Shown here: positions 4,852 to 14,175 of the stretch, piece by piece | How positions within the stretch are numbered: the first letter of the stretch is position 1 | Layout: every line of letters begins with the position of its first letter | Assembly (NCBI GenBank): GCA_043808325.1 | Contig: JAZDEY010000021.1 | Coordinates: 1 to 64,000 of the forward strand | Source of the DNA: JAZDEY01 sp043808325 [NCBI: Candidatus Eiseniibacteriota bacterium] | Lineage (GTDB): Bacteria; Arandabacterota; Arandabacteria; Arandabacterales | Length of the DNA: 64,000 nt | Reading direction: 5' to 3' | Notes under the pieces: generated by a model | What the model saw: the letters and a program-made list of their open reading frames with translations, nothing else | Databases searched by the model: none | Told to the model about the DNA's origin: nothing | Position numbers and translations under genes: made by a program

Positions 4852-7839
4852 TTACTTGACAAGGGCTTTAACCTTAAGGGCTTTGACTTCCCACGAATCC
4901 TGCGGAAGCCTTGCTGAGAGACTCTCCAGGTGCCTCCGCTGCGCAGGCGTCTCCGGTTCGACTGTGGCGGCGAGTCTGGCGAGCGCGACTGCGACATGCA
5001 AATCCTGTGAATGAGGCGCGCTAAGTGCAGCTTCGATCAGAGCCAGCTTGCTCTCCGCCGAGAGGTCGGTTCCGGCGTAGATCCCGGCGATCAGCCCCTC
5101 CAGCGTGAGATCCGGGACCCTCGCAACGAGAAGATCGGCCACAGTGGGGCAGGCCGCCTGGGATGACATCTGGCGCAAGGCCTCGGCTACCGAGTACCTT
5201 ACCGAATAGTGGGCATGGTCCAGGCAATCGACTAGAAGCGGGACCAGATCACAATACTTGTGATTTCCTGCCGCAAAGGCTGCATCCTTCTTGACGTAGA
5301 AAACCTCGTTGGAATCGCGAAGCACCTCAGCCAACCGGTCCCTCAAGCGCTGCTCGTCGTCCTCGCGGAGGTCCTTGAGCCTTGCCAGCGAGTTAAGCGC
5401 ACTCGACCGCTGCTTCCAATCCTTGGAATGGGAGAGCTCCATCAGTGCATCGAAGGCGCCGGCGTTCTCAATCAAGCCGAGGATCCAGCTCGCTTCGGCC
5501 TTGGCGAGATCGTTACCTCTCGTCGTCTCGTCACACAGCATGGGTACGGCGGGCGCCCCAATCTTGACCAGAATATCCTTTATGGCGTGCCGCTTGGTGG
5601 CATCCTTGGTGTCGAGTACGGTGCGCAGGTACTCAATCGAGGCGACCGAATCGGCAACCATCTTGTCGAAGGCGTAGGTCTTCCACCTCTGGAATCTGGG
5701 CTCGGCTCTCATCGCAAGCACGTAGAGCTCTGCCGTGGTGAAAGGCCGCTCCTCGAAGGGGTAGTCCTTGACCACGATGTCGCCGCGTGGCTTCGTTGCC
5801 TGGCCCGGGATGTCGATCCCGAGGCCGTACTTGCCGCTCTCCCAAAGCGATTCGTTCTCGCCGCGGGCCGAGTAGAAGTCATCCCCTTTGGCGTCGATCG
5901 CAAGGCCGATACTGCCGAATTCGCGCCGGTAGTCACCGTAACCGCTCACGTTGACCTTGCTCTTGGATGAATACGCGTCCACACCATCGGCATCGTAAAG
6001 AATCCCGGTGCCGTTGGCGCTTCCCGCTCCCTGGCTCAGGTCCACGGCGGTATAGCAATCGTTGCCCGAGAGGTCGGCCAGGAGCCCCAACGAGAGATCG
6101 TGGCCGCAACCCTGAGAGACACCCTTGCTGACGTAGTAATCATCCCCCGATTGATCGAGCAAGAGGCCGAACGCCAGGTGGATCCCGGAACCCTGCGCAT
6201 ACTGGTACGATGAGTAGCGATCGTGGCCTGCCCGGTCGATCAAGGCCCCCACGCAGAACCAGTAACCCACGCCCTGCCCGAAGATGTCGCTCGAGTAGAG
6301 ATCGTTTCCCGAGGAATCGATCAAGAGGCCGATCCCACCCGAGTAGTCGGGCCTGTATCCAAAGGCGCAACCCTGGGAGAGCGAGAGGTAATGATCGTCG
6401 TAGCGCAGGATGTCGGTCTGGGACATCTTGGTCAGGTAAGTGTCATTACCACCGCGCTCCAGGATGAGCCCGCCGCCCATCATCGAACCGAAGGCCTGTG
6501 ACTGCGCCTCCGCCAGGTAGCAGTCGTTGCCGTCGCCTTCTGACAGGAGCCCCACGCCCAGGAAACCCGCACCCTGTGAGAAGGCACCTGAGGTGTAGGT
6601 ATCTTCGCCCGCGCGATCGTCGAGCACGCCGGCTCCGTAGATGGCGGCCCCCAGCGAGACATCGGCCGCCTGGTAGGTATCGCTGCCCGCAAGGTCCATG
6701 ATTATTGAAGTCCCGAAGATTGCGCCGGCGACCGCGCCATCATCGGCCGACCTGTAGAGATCGTTCCCGGCCCTATCAAGGATCAGATCGAAATTGATCT
6801 TAGGATTGTGGGTGAGGTTATAGATGTCATCGCCGCCCAGGTCTATGATCAGAGCGAAGGAGCCGTCGTAAGTGTTCTTGGATGAGTCTCCGATCGCGAT
6901 CGGTCCCCATTCGGTTACGGCCATATAGAGAATCTTGCCGGTGACGGTTGAGGTCTTGCCGCCGAAGGCCGCCCTGCCGCCGTCATAGCGCTTGAGGGGC
7001 CGGCCCTCGGATGGGGAGCGGACTGAAGCCTCAAGGCCTTCGAGGTGCGAGGCCAGATGCTCCGCGGCCTCCAGCGCCGTCAGGGACATCGATGAAATGA
7101 GAGGAACCTCTATCTGCTCGCTCAGATGAAGGACCGAGTCACCGAGAGCGGTATCGGCAGTCTCGAGACTGTCGAGCTGGAAGGGGCTGACGTCTTCATA
7201 TTCCTGTCTCGGGGTCACGAGAAAAGGAGCATTGTCACGCAAGAAGTCGAGATCCTCGGCCACGGGTTCGAGGGCGAGACTGCGGACCAGGGCTGCGGTC
7301 TCAATCCGCGCGAGATAGGTCGCGATTGGCTGATTCACTTCCGGGGGAAGATGGGCAAGGTTTCCACGGACATCTCGGATACGCTGGCCGAAAAGCACCG
7401 GACGCTTCGTCCCCGCGAGATGCTCGAATTGCTTGACCAGGTAGTCGACTCTCGGGCGCCTGGTTGTGAAGTACTTGTCTAAGCGAATCCATGTCCCCTC
7501 CTTGGGAGTCGCAAGCATAAGGATCTCCACCGACATGGCTCCCCACAGGTCGGCCATCATATCGGTGAGGCTTGTATCGCTCTCTATGCGGGCAGCAATC
7601 CCATCGACCCGATAAAGCAAGGTGGTTGGTTCGTACATCAGGGAATCGATAAGCGGGAGCCTAAAGGAATCGGGAGTCGCATAGTCGTGCCGTATCCTGG
7701 AGTCGTCGGGTGTGAGGCCAATATCCAAGAGAGCATCGGAGAGGTTCGTGGTGAACGTCTTGAGGTCGTCATCCGACATGCCGTAGCACGTGGCTGCGGC
7801 AATGACTACCAAAGTAGAGATCAGGATTGCGTGCCTCAT
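4852..7839 (-). CDS. Secreted protein with 12 GxDxY repeats and C-terminal HEAT repeats
   Basis: 995 residues from the ATG giving the signal peptide MRHAILISTLVVIAAATCYG, placed 5 nt behind GGAGGTC. Residues ~25-330 are helical and unrecognised. Residues ~330-680 hold twelve copies of a ~28-36-residue unit, each with a hydrophobic Gly-rich strand and the motif (D/E)xxGxDxY (DLGGDDIY, DRAGNDLY, DLAGSDTY, DRAGEDTY, EGDGNDCY and so on), often followed by SQG. Such regular units suggest a beta-solenoid with acidic, possibly Ca-binding, turns (inference). Residues ~720-995 are HEAT/PBS-lyase-like helical repeats. Last gene of a minus-strand run behind two exported peptidases; probably a periplasmic or surface scaffold. 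Function unknown. Confidence 0.6.
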   Translation of the reverse strand: MRHAILISTLVVIAAATCYGMSDDDLKTFTTNLSDALLDIGLTPDDSRIRHDYATPDSFRLPLIDSLMYEPTTLLYRVDGIAARIESDTSLTDMMADLWGAMSVEILMLATPKEGTWIRLDKYFTTRRPRVDYLVKQFEHLAGTKRPVLFGQRIRDVRGNLAHLPPEVNQPIATYLARIETAALVRSLALEPVAEDLDFLRDNAPFLVTPRQEYEDVSPFQLDSLETADTALGDSVLHLSEQIEVPLISSMSLTALEAAEHLASHLEGLEASVRSPSEGRPLKRYDGGRAAFGGKTSTVTGKILYMAVTEWGPIAIGDSSKNTYDGSFALIIDLGGDDIYNLTHNPKINFDLILDRAGNDLYRSADDGAVAGAIFGTSIIMDLAGSDTYQAADVSLGAAIYGAGVLDDRAGEDTYTSGAFSQGAGFLGVGLLSEGDGNDCYLAEAQSQAFGSMMGGGLILERGGNDTYLTKMSQTDILRYDDHYLSLSQGCAFGYRPDYSGGIGLLIDSSGNDLYSSDIFGQGVGYWFCVGALIDRAGHDRYSSYQYAQGSGIHLAFGLLLDQSGDDYYVSKGVSQGCGHDLSLGLLADLSGNDCYTAVDLSQGAGSANGTGILYDADGVDAYSSKSKVNVSGYGDYRREFGSIGLAIDAKGDDFYSARGENESLWESGKYGLGIDIPGQATKPRGDIVVKDYPFEERPFTTAELYVLAMRAEPRFQRWKTYAFDKMVADSVASIEYLRTVLDTKDATKRHAIKDILVKIGAPAVPMLCDETTRGNDLAKAEASWILGLIENAGAFDALMELSHSKDWKQRSSALNSLARLKDLREDDEQRLRDRLAEVLRDSNEVFYVKKDAAFAAGNHKYCDLVPLLVDCLDHAHYSVRYSVAEALRQMSSQAACPTVADLLVARVPDLTLEGLIAGIYAGTDLSAESKLALIEAALSAPHSQDLHVAVALARLAATVEPETPAQRRHLESLSARLPQDSWEVKALKVKALVK

Positions 7840-7898
7840 AGCGGACCTCCGGTTCCTGTGACTCCACCTCACGTGCCCTCGCCTCCCGTGACTCCGCA

Positions 7899-9749
7899 CT
7901 ATTTTGGCGGAGGATTTTGGCCCGATGACCTCACGCTGAGGGTAGCCATCTTAGTAGCGGTCAGCCATCCGCGCTTCACTTCCAGTTTGACCGTGTCCCC
8001 AGGACTCTTGCCTGCGAGAAATGTCATCAATGCCTGGAGATCGTTCATGGGCTGGCCATCGATGCTCAAGAGGATGTCGCCATCCCGAAGACCTGCGGTC
8101 TCGGCCGGACTCTTGGCCACCGTACCCTTGATCCTGATGCCCTCGCCGCTGTAGGTGAAGTCAGGAATAATCCCTAAGTAGCCTCCGCGGCCCCGGGATG
8201 GCTGGCCCTGCCCCGCGGGCTCCTTCGGCTCGACAATCACCAGGGTCAGCCTCTGGGGCGAGTTGGCGAGATTAGATGCCGCGCTGGCGGCAAATGAGAC
8301 TATCTGGGCAAGGCCGGGGAAATTGATCTTGGCACAGTCGTCGCCTGGAGTGTGGTAATCATTGTTGGCGCCGGTAAAGATGTGAAGCGACGGGATATGC
8401 CTCGCATAGAAGGGGTTCTGATCGGAGAAGCCAAAGATATCTTCCTTCTCGATCAACTTCAAACCGGTATCGCGGTTACTCTCCGCAAGGATCACTCCCA
8501 GCTCCCGGGCGCTCTTGGCGCCAAAGATGACGAGATTGTTGTCCTCGAGCCTCCCCACGGTATCGAGATTGAGGAAAGCCACGGTGCTCTCGATTGGGTA
8601 AGGCGAGTGCTTGCAGAAGTACTCCGAACCTACGGCTCCGAGCTCCTCGGCCGTAAAGCCTACGAAGGCGATCGATCTTGTGAGCGTGCCCTGCGATGCT
8701 GCCTGGCGTGCCACCTCGATCATGGCGCCGACCCCTGAGGCGTTATCGTCGGCCCCGTTGTGGACCTCGCGCCGCCAGGGAGCGCTTGATGCGATGTCGC
8801 CGCTACCGAGATGGTCGTAGTGGGCGCCGACAACCACGTACTCCTCTCTTGCACTGCCTCCCGGGATCACGCCGCCCACGTTCTTGACCGTGATGGTTCG
8901 GGGCCTTGTGGTGATCCCGACCTCACAACGAACTCCACTGATCTCGACCGATAGCCGGGTGGAGTCGGCTTCGATCGTCTGGAGCGGGTTGGCGAGCGAG
9001 AACCCCGGCGACAGATCCTGCGGGAGTTCGGGGGGTGCCAGCACCCTGGCCAGTGAGGAGTACTTGATTTCAAGGCAGGGAATGGAGACCGGATCGTAGA
9101 CTCGCGGCACCGCGAAGAGGTGAAAGCCGGCCTCCGGGTCGGCGGCCGAGCCGCTCACGAAGATCACCGCATTGGCCTTGGCCTCGCTCGCCCGAGTGGC
9201 GAAGTCCCTCATCCAGGTGAGCAAGCCATCGTGCCCGATCATGGTCCAGCGATCCCGATCGATCGAGAGGTCCTCGAGGCAGAAGACCACTTTGCCGGCC
9301 ATGCTGGCGGCAGCGAGCTCGGGGATCGCCCTTACGATCGTGGCGCTTCCCCAGACGGTGCCGCTGCCCGAAATGGGGAGCACTGAGTAATCGAGCCGCG
9401 CGTCTCCAACCTTGAAGACGGGGTGGCCCTCGATCTCGAAGCCAAACTGGATCGGGAATTCCTGGTAATAGGAATCACCGAAGAGCGGCTTGAGGCCCAT
9501 CTGCTTGAACTGGGCCGCTACGTAAGTTGCCGCCATCTCGATTCCGGGCGTCCCGACAAGCCTGCCCGTGAGCGAATCGCTGGCAAGGTAGCAGACGTGG
9601 GATCGGATCGCTTCCGCGAGGGTATTGCCGGCGCTGCTACCAGCGCCCCCCTCGGCGATGGCATCGGTTCTTATGGCCTGCTTTGAGGCGCACCCGACGA
9701 GGGCTGCCACAAAGATGGCGATTATCACATAGCGAAACGTGGGCCGCAT
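7899..9749 (-). CDS. M28-family metallopeptidase lipoprotein with PA and PDZ domains
   Basis: 616 residues. The start giving MRPTFRYVIIAIFVAALVGC is chosen because it yields a lipoprotein signal (lipobox LVGC, Cys20) behind GAGGT. A protease-associated domain spans ~130-270. Zinc ligands of clan MH are all present: His310 (GAHYDHLG), Asp in GADDNASG (~334), Glu pair at 368-369 (FTAEELGAVGSE), Asp396 (LNLDTVG) and His466 (DYHTPGDD). A PDZ domain (~520-605, GYLGIIPDF to DTVKLEVKRG) should bind substrate tails. Likely a membrane-anchored aminopeptidase facing the periplasm or outside. Lies 62 nt after the M1-like gene and 59 nt before the repeat/HEAT gene. Confidence 0.85.
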   Translation of the reverse strand: MRPTFRYVIIAIFVAALVGCASKQAIRTDAIAEGGAGSSAGNTLAEAIRSHVCYLASDSLTGRLVGTPGIEMAATYVAAQFKQMGLKPLFGDSYYQEFPIQFGFEIEGHPVFKVGDARLDYSVLPISGSGTVWGSATIVRAIPELAAASMAGKVVFCLEDLSIDRDRWTMIGHDGLLTWMRDFATRASEAKANAVIFVSGSAADPEAGFHLFAVPRVYDPVSIPCLEIKYSSLARVLAPPELPQDLSPGFSLANPLQTIEADSTRLSVEISGVRCEVGITTRPRTITVKNVGGVIPGGSAREEYVVVGAHYDHLGSGDIASSAPWRREVHNGADDNASGVGAMIEVARQAASQGTLTRSIAFVGFTAEELGAVGSEYFCKHSPYPIESTVAFLNLDTVGRLEDNNLVIFGAKSARELGVILAESNRDTGLKLIEKEDIFGFSDQNPFYARHIPSLHIFTGANNDYHTPGDDCAKINFPGLAQIVSFAASAASNLANSPQRLTLVIVEPKEPAGQGQPSRGRGGYLGIIPDFTYSGEGIRIKGTVAKSPAETAGLRDGDILLSIDGQPMNDLQALMTFLAGKSPGDTVKLEVKRGWLTATKMATLSVRSSGQNPPPK

Positions 9750-9811
9750 GGCGTTACCTCTTTCCCGAGTCTGACCCCGTGCCATCGATGAATCTATCGC
9801 TGAATCTGTAT

Positions 9812-12106
9812 CTATCGATCTATAAAATCCACTCTGAGCGGGCTTCGGCGTTCTTTCCACACACCCTTGAGGATCGGCGTCCCCTTCTCGAAGATGAGAT
9901 AGCTATAGGAGCTATAGTGGGGAAGCCGCGACGCCAGGGCACGCAAGGACTGGACATCCTGCGATAGGACAATGCCAATCCCAAGTGTCTCATCGCGCGT
10001 ATTCCTGAGCGCGCACACGAACGTGTTACCCGTGAGGGTATAGGTGGAGTCATCAATCCGCACGCTGTCATCCCCGATCTCAATTGCAGGCCGCAGAGGG
10101 GCGAGCAATTTCTTCGATAGCGGTCCGCGCCCCATCAGCCACACGTGGCCGGTCGAAGCCCGGCCCTCAAGCTCCTCCGATTCATCCAGCATGGTGCCCG
10201 CGATATCCCAGGACTTGGCGACGTCCCTCATCGTGTTCTTGGTGATCTCATCCTCGGCGCCGCCGATCACGACCAGGATCGAGTCCTGCGCAAAGACCGA
10301 TCCCAGGGTTATGGGGATTTCCTCGATGTAGAGCCGCCGGAAAGTATCGAAATCGGGATCGATGGCGAAGGCGATCGGTTGGCTCTTGAGCGCGATCGAG
10401 TAGGTGCTATCCTGGCCCCTGAGGCGGACCACGAAGTCTTCGGTGCCGTGAGTTGTCTCGACTTTGAGCGGCAGGTCTATTATGAAAGGCGGTGAGTCCT
10501 GCTCGAGCGTGAAAGTGAGAGTGTGGCTCCCGCCCGATCTTGTGCGCTCGGAATTGACGAGCCTGACCGAGGGCGCCCCTGACCGCTTGACCCACTGGTC
10601 GAAGAACCAGGAGAGATCCTGGCCCGAGGTCTCGCTAAAGACCTTGGCGAGATCGCTCCAGGATGCCATTCGGAATTTGTACCGGGCGTAGAAGGCCCGC
10701 AGGGAATCCCAGAAAAGGCTGTCGCCGATGGATTTCCTCAACATGTGGTAGAGCATCAAGGATTTGCCGTATCCGACGCTCTGGGTTGCGGCATCGCTGC
10801 GCTCGGTGAATTCCGATATGGGAAAGTCCTTGCGCTCGGTCACATAGTTGCTGAAGGCGATCAGGGTGTGGTGCCGGTAATCGCGGGCCTGCTCGGCGCT
10901 CATCTGCTCCTTGTAGAGGTAGTCGGCGCCGTAGGTGGTCAGGCCCTCGCACCAATTGCCCTCATCGGAATCCACATAAACGGAATTGCCCCACCAGTTG
11001 TGAAGAATCTCATGACCGTAGGATGTGTTCACAATGAAGGGGAGCCTTATGACCTTGTCGCCGAGGAGTGTGAACGAGGGCATGCCGAAGCCGGTCTGCC
11101 AGAAATTCTCGACCAGCGCAAACTTGGGGTAGGGATAGTCGCCGATCAAGCGATCATACATCGCGAGGTAACGCTTGGTGGCATTGATGTAGACCTGACA
11201 GAGGCTGTCGCTGGGCTCGTAAGTGTAGGTCATGATCTTGGTGGAGTTATGGGCGTCATCGTGCCGCACGTACTTGCCGGCGACGAGATAGAGCTCCGGT
11301 GTGGGGTTGGGTTCGGCCCAGACCGCGACCAGGCGATCCTTGTCGGCGATCTTGGCAGCGTATTCCCGCGTTAGCCCGCCCTGGCTCACGGCCATCCAAC
11401 CGGCGGGGACATCGACCTTCAATCGGAAGGAGAACATCTGATCGAACTGGAAGGGATACCACAGCGATTCATTGGTGAGGAAAGCGCCTTCCTCGCCCAC
11501 GAGGCCGGTCGTGGTCTCGAAGCCCTTGGCATAGGACTTGGAAGGAGCCTGGAGGCTGTCATAGATCACACCCGAATAGGCGATAACGATCGGGAAAGCC
11601 CCGGGCGTCGCGGGTAGTGTGCTGAACTCGATGAAAATGCCTCTTGACCGCTTGACCAATTCGATGTCTTCCGAATCGGGTGCCACCTTGAAGAGACCCG
11701 GATCGACGTCCTCCTGGGTGTACCATCGCGCGATGGGATTGCTTGAGGTCACATTCTCGACCGAGAGGGCGCTGTTGATGAGGAACTTGATCTTGCCGTC
11801 GGCAAGGTGCTCGGGCGTAAAATAAATACTATCCAGGGCCCTCAGGCTCCTGTCGGGTGGAAAAAGCGAGATGGTGAGCCCGTGAAGATAGGGCTGGCGA
11901 GATGCATCGGCAGAGGCGTCGGTCGAGGTGCCGGCTGCAGAGATATCCGCCGCAAGAGCCAAGGGATTCGCCGCCAGGAGAATACCGATCACGGCGAGCA
12001 TCCGGCCGGTCCTCGGGCCGATTGCGTGCCTGCGGTTCCGTGCAACTTGTGACGCTGCCCGGCTCAGCCAGGCCATTAAGGTCCTCGCCTGCACCCGATC
12101 TTTCAT
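9812..12106 (-). CDS. M1-family-like exported zinc aminopeptidase
   Basis: 764 residues. Zinc site HEILH at 365-369 with the third ligand in NWCEGLTTY (Glu387), so HEXXH-X17-E, one residue shorter than the usual 18. The exopeptidase GxMEN loop is replaced by GFGMPSF, so substrate choice may differ from classical M1 enzymes. The N-terminus has a long basic stretch before MLAVIGILLAANPLALA; the true start may be the internal ATG at 12001, but the ATGA overlap with the upstream nucleotidyltransferase favours 12106. The C-terminal ~150 residues form an extra domain (ILVVIGGAEDE) of unknown role. It groups with an M28 lipoprotein, suggesting joint peptide breakdown outside the cytoplasm. Confidence 0.78.
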   Translation of the reverse strand: MKDRVQARTLMAWLSRAASQVARNRRHAIGPRTGRMLAVIGILLAANPLALAADISAAGTSTDASADASRQPYLHGLTISLFPPDRSLRALDSIYFTPEHLADGKIKFLINSALSVENVTSSNPIARWYTQEDVDPGLFKVAPDSEDIELVKRSRGIFIEFSTLPATPGAFPIVIAYSGVIYDSLQAPSKSYAKGFETTTGLVGEEGAFLTNESLWYPFQFDQMFSFRLKVDVPAGWMAVSQGGLTREYAAKIADKDRLVAVWAEPNPTPELYLVAGKYVRHDDAHNSTKIMTYTYEPSDSLCQVYINATKRYLAMYDRLIGDYPYPKFALVENFWQTGFGMPSFTLLGDKVIRLPFIVNTSYGHEILHNWWGNSVYVDSDEGNWCEGLTTYGADYLYKEQMSAEQARDYRHHTLIAFSNYVTERKDFPISEFTERSDAATQSVGYGKSLMLYHMLRKSIGDSLFWDSLRAFYARYKFRMASWSDLAKVFSETSGQDLSWFFDQWVKRSGAPSVRLVNSERTRSGGSHTLTFTLEQDSPPFIIDLPLKVETTHGTEDFVVRLRGQDSTYSIALKSQPIAFAIDPDFDTFRRLYIEEIPITLGSVFAQDSILVVIGGAEDEITKNTMRDVAKSWDIAGTMLDESEELEGRASTGHVWLMGRGPLSKKLLAPLRPAIEIGDDSVRIDDSTYTLTGNTFVCALRNTRDETLGIGIVLSQDVQSLRALASRLPHYSSYSYLIFEKGTPILKGVWKERRSPLRVDFIDR

Positions 12107-12966
12107 CTAATCTCTCCGATGCTCTTCAAGGCCTGCTTGTACGCTCGAGGGGTATCGATGTCGAGCCAGAAGGCTCCTTTGCCTATGGGCAGAACTTCGA
12201 GATCGCCATTCGCTATGAGTTGCTTCACTCCGCCCGAAAGGCTCATCACGCCTTCAGCAAACGAGACCCGGAGCGCGGCGAACACACGGCGGTCGAGCCG
12301 AAACAGGCCGCAGTCGACCGCGTCATAGGAACGCAGCCGCTTGCCAATCGCGACGGGCAGCCCCCCAACTACTCGCACCTTGGTAGCGTCCGGGAGATCG
12401 AATACCTTGGATAGGTTTGGGTCGACTGCCAGGATGCATTTCGATGCCCGGGCTCGGGCCACCTGGCTTATGACCCGTGGCGGCAGCAGGTGGTCCGACA
12501 TCACGAGGAGAAATGTCTCACCGGCGTGGATCGCGCGGCGCGCTGCATAGAGCGAGATCCCGTTGGGCTCGCGCCACCGCGGGTTACGAATATATGCGAT
12601 GGCTAGCCTGCGGTGCCGAGACCGGGACCTGGCCGTAGCGGAGTGGGGTTCCGACGCCAAGGGCAGGTCCGGTGAGGCGCCGCGATGGCTTCGGCCACAA
12701 GTCCTCGCATCACGAGGCCAACTTGGGCCAAGGGCCCGTCGGAGAGTCTGGTGCTGAAACCCCGTGACAACTACAACTTCCTTTATGCCCGCGACCGCGA
12801 GTCCCTCGAGAATCCAATCAATTATGGGCCGGCCACCCAGGTCCATCAGGCACTTGGGCTTCTCAGGGGTGATCGAGCGCACCCTCGAGCCGCAGCCGGC
12901 AGCAAGAATCACAGCCTTGGTGCATTGGGATTTCGCAGCGCGGGTTCTTGCGGTCTGGGATTTCAT
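12103..12966 (-). CDS. Sugar- or polyol-phosphate nucleotidyltransferase
   Basis: 287 residues with the nucleotidyltransferase signature KAVILAAGCGSRVRSITPEK and PKCLMDLGGRPIIDW, then LLVMSDHLLPP (metal-binding Asp) and DIDTPRAYKQA at the end. The neighbour is a CDP-glycerol-dependent transferase, so the product may be a CDP-activated polyol or related donor (inference). Residues ~80-120 are an Arg/Ser/Pro-rich stretch (CGRSHRGASPDLP, ARSRSRHRR) unlike the family; the adjacent frame there reads more naturally (QVGLVMRGLVAEAIAAP), which hints at two compensating indels. Overlaps both neighbours by ATGA. Confidence 0.75.
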   Translation of the reverse strand: MKSQTARTRAAKSQCTKAVILAAGCGSRVRSITPEKPKCLMDLGGRPIIDWILEGLAVAGIKEVVVVTGFQHQTLRRALGPSWPRDARTCGRSHRGASPDLPLASEPHSATARSRSRHRRLAIAYIRNPRWREPNGISLYAARRAIHAGETFLLVMSDHLLPPRVISQVARARASKCILAVDPNLSKVFDLPDATKVRVVGGLPVAIGKRLRSYDAVDCGLFRLDRRVFAALRVSFAEGVMSLSGGVKQLIANGDLEVLPIGKGAFWLDIDTPRAYKQALKSIGEIR

Positions 12967-14057
12967 GGTTGCTTCAATCTAATCAAATCGTCGATCGTGT
13001 CCACAGTCCTCTCCGAGGCCCGCCCGTCAAGCTTGTAGAAGAGCTCACTTCTCTGGGTCTCAATCGCTTGCCTCATCGCGGGGTCGGGCGCGAGAGCCTT
13101 CACAACGGCCGCCCCGATCTGGTCGGCGCTCTCGATGTGAACGAAGGCGCCCTCAAGGAAGCGCCGGTTATCCTCATCCAGGATAGGCATGCCGTCGTGA
13201 TGCTTCAGGCGGTCGCAGGGTAGATCGACGATGATGCCGACCTTGCCGAGGGCAAGGAATTCGAAGATGGTGCTTGAGGCCTCACTGATCATGGTGTCGG
13301 CCACGAAGAGGAAGGGCAGGATGCTGTGCTCCTCGCGCGGGACCAGCCGTGCATGCGCGAACTTCGGCACGGTCTTCTCATAGATCCAGTGATGCCAGTG
13401 GGGAGCGTACTTGCCGCGCCAGCTATAGTGATGGAGTTTGATGATGAGATTGTAGTCGGTGGTCTCGGTGAGGATCTTCTCTCGGATCTGGTCGAGACTG
13501 GTGGGTTTATAGGTGGGCGCGTAGAGCACGGTCTTCTTGGAAGGGTCGAGCCGCCACCGCTTGAGGATCTCGTCGCGGTCGAGCCGACCCTGAAAGATGG
13601 GATCGAGCTTGGGATAGCCGGCGACGAAGACCTCCGAGGCACCCTGGACCCCGAGCTCCACGATCCTGCGCTTCCGATATTCTCCTTCGACGAAGATCAT
13701 ATATCGCGTGTCGCGGTGCCTGGCGAGGAGCCTGTAGAGAATCGTCTTGATCCCGGTGCCGTGATTGATGAAGCACAGGAGGCCCGGGCTATATCGGTCG
13801 GGGTTGGTCAAGATATCCCCGGTGACGACCACATCGAAGCCCTTGGTCTCGTCGGTGGTCTTTAGACCCTCCCGGCGAAGTGACTCCTCGACCTGCCTGC
13901 GCAGAGACCGCTGGAAAAAGAGCCACTTTCTCTCTTTCTCGTCGGTGCAGGTGAAAGAGATGTCATAAGTGCCCCGCTCCCTCATGCACTGGTAGATCGG
14001 GTCGAGTGAGGCTCGATGATATTCGTGGCCGATGATGAATAGGACTTTGGTTTTCAT
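12963..14057 (-). CDS. CDP-glycerol:glycerophosphate glycerophosphotransferase-like enzyme
   Basis: 364 residues from MKTKVLFIIGHEYHRASL. Family features of TagB/TagF-type transferases: FINHGTGIKTILYRLL, VFVAGYPKLDPIF, KKTVLYAPTYKPTS, IIKLHHYS and the C-terminal MISEASSTIFEFLALGK, where Ser/Glu contact the CDP donor. Such enzymes attach glycerol- or ribitol-phosphate units to lipid-linked or sugar acceptors; in a diderm the product may be a phosphopolyol decoration of surface glycan. First gene of the minus-strand run; stop overlaps the nucleotidyltransferase start by ATGA. No clear ribosome site was seen. Confidence 0.8.
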   Translation of the reverse strand: MKTKVLFIIGHEYHRASLDPIYQCMRERGTYDISFTCTDEKERKWLFFQRSLRRQVEESLRREGLKTTDETKGFDVVVTGDILTNPDRYSPGLLCFINHGTGIKTILYRLLARHRDTRYMIFVEGEYRKRRIVELGVQGASEVFVAGYPKLDPIFQGRLDRDEILKRWRLDPSKKTVLYAPTYKPTSLDQIREKILTETTDYNLIIKLHHYSWRGKYAPHWHHWIYEKTVPKFAHARLVPREEHSILPFLFVADTMISEASSTIFEFLALGKVGIIVDLPCDRLKHHDGMPILDEDNRRFLEGAFVHIESADQIGAAVVKALAPDPAMRQAIETQRSELFYKLDGRASERTVDTIDDLIRLKQP

Positions 14058-14069
14058 GGCTAAGGTCAA

Positions 14070-14098
14070 ATTGTCCCACGCCGCATCAGGCGGGTCAA
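14070..14098 (-). promoter_or_regulatory. Possible promoter of the glycerophosphotransferase operon
   Basis: On the minus strand TTGACC (14093-14098), a 17-nt spacer and GACAAT (14070-14075). The start site would fall only about 6 nt before the chosen ATG, making the transcript almost leaderless, which agrees with the lack of a ribosome site but weakens the call. Confidence 0.3.
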
Positions 14099-14175
14099 TT
14101 TCAAAAACTGTGCTACAAGCAGGCGGGGATTTGGTGTAACATGGACGCAAACAAGGGCAGGGAGGAAGTGATCCG

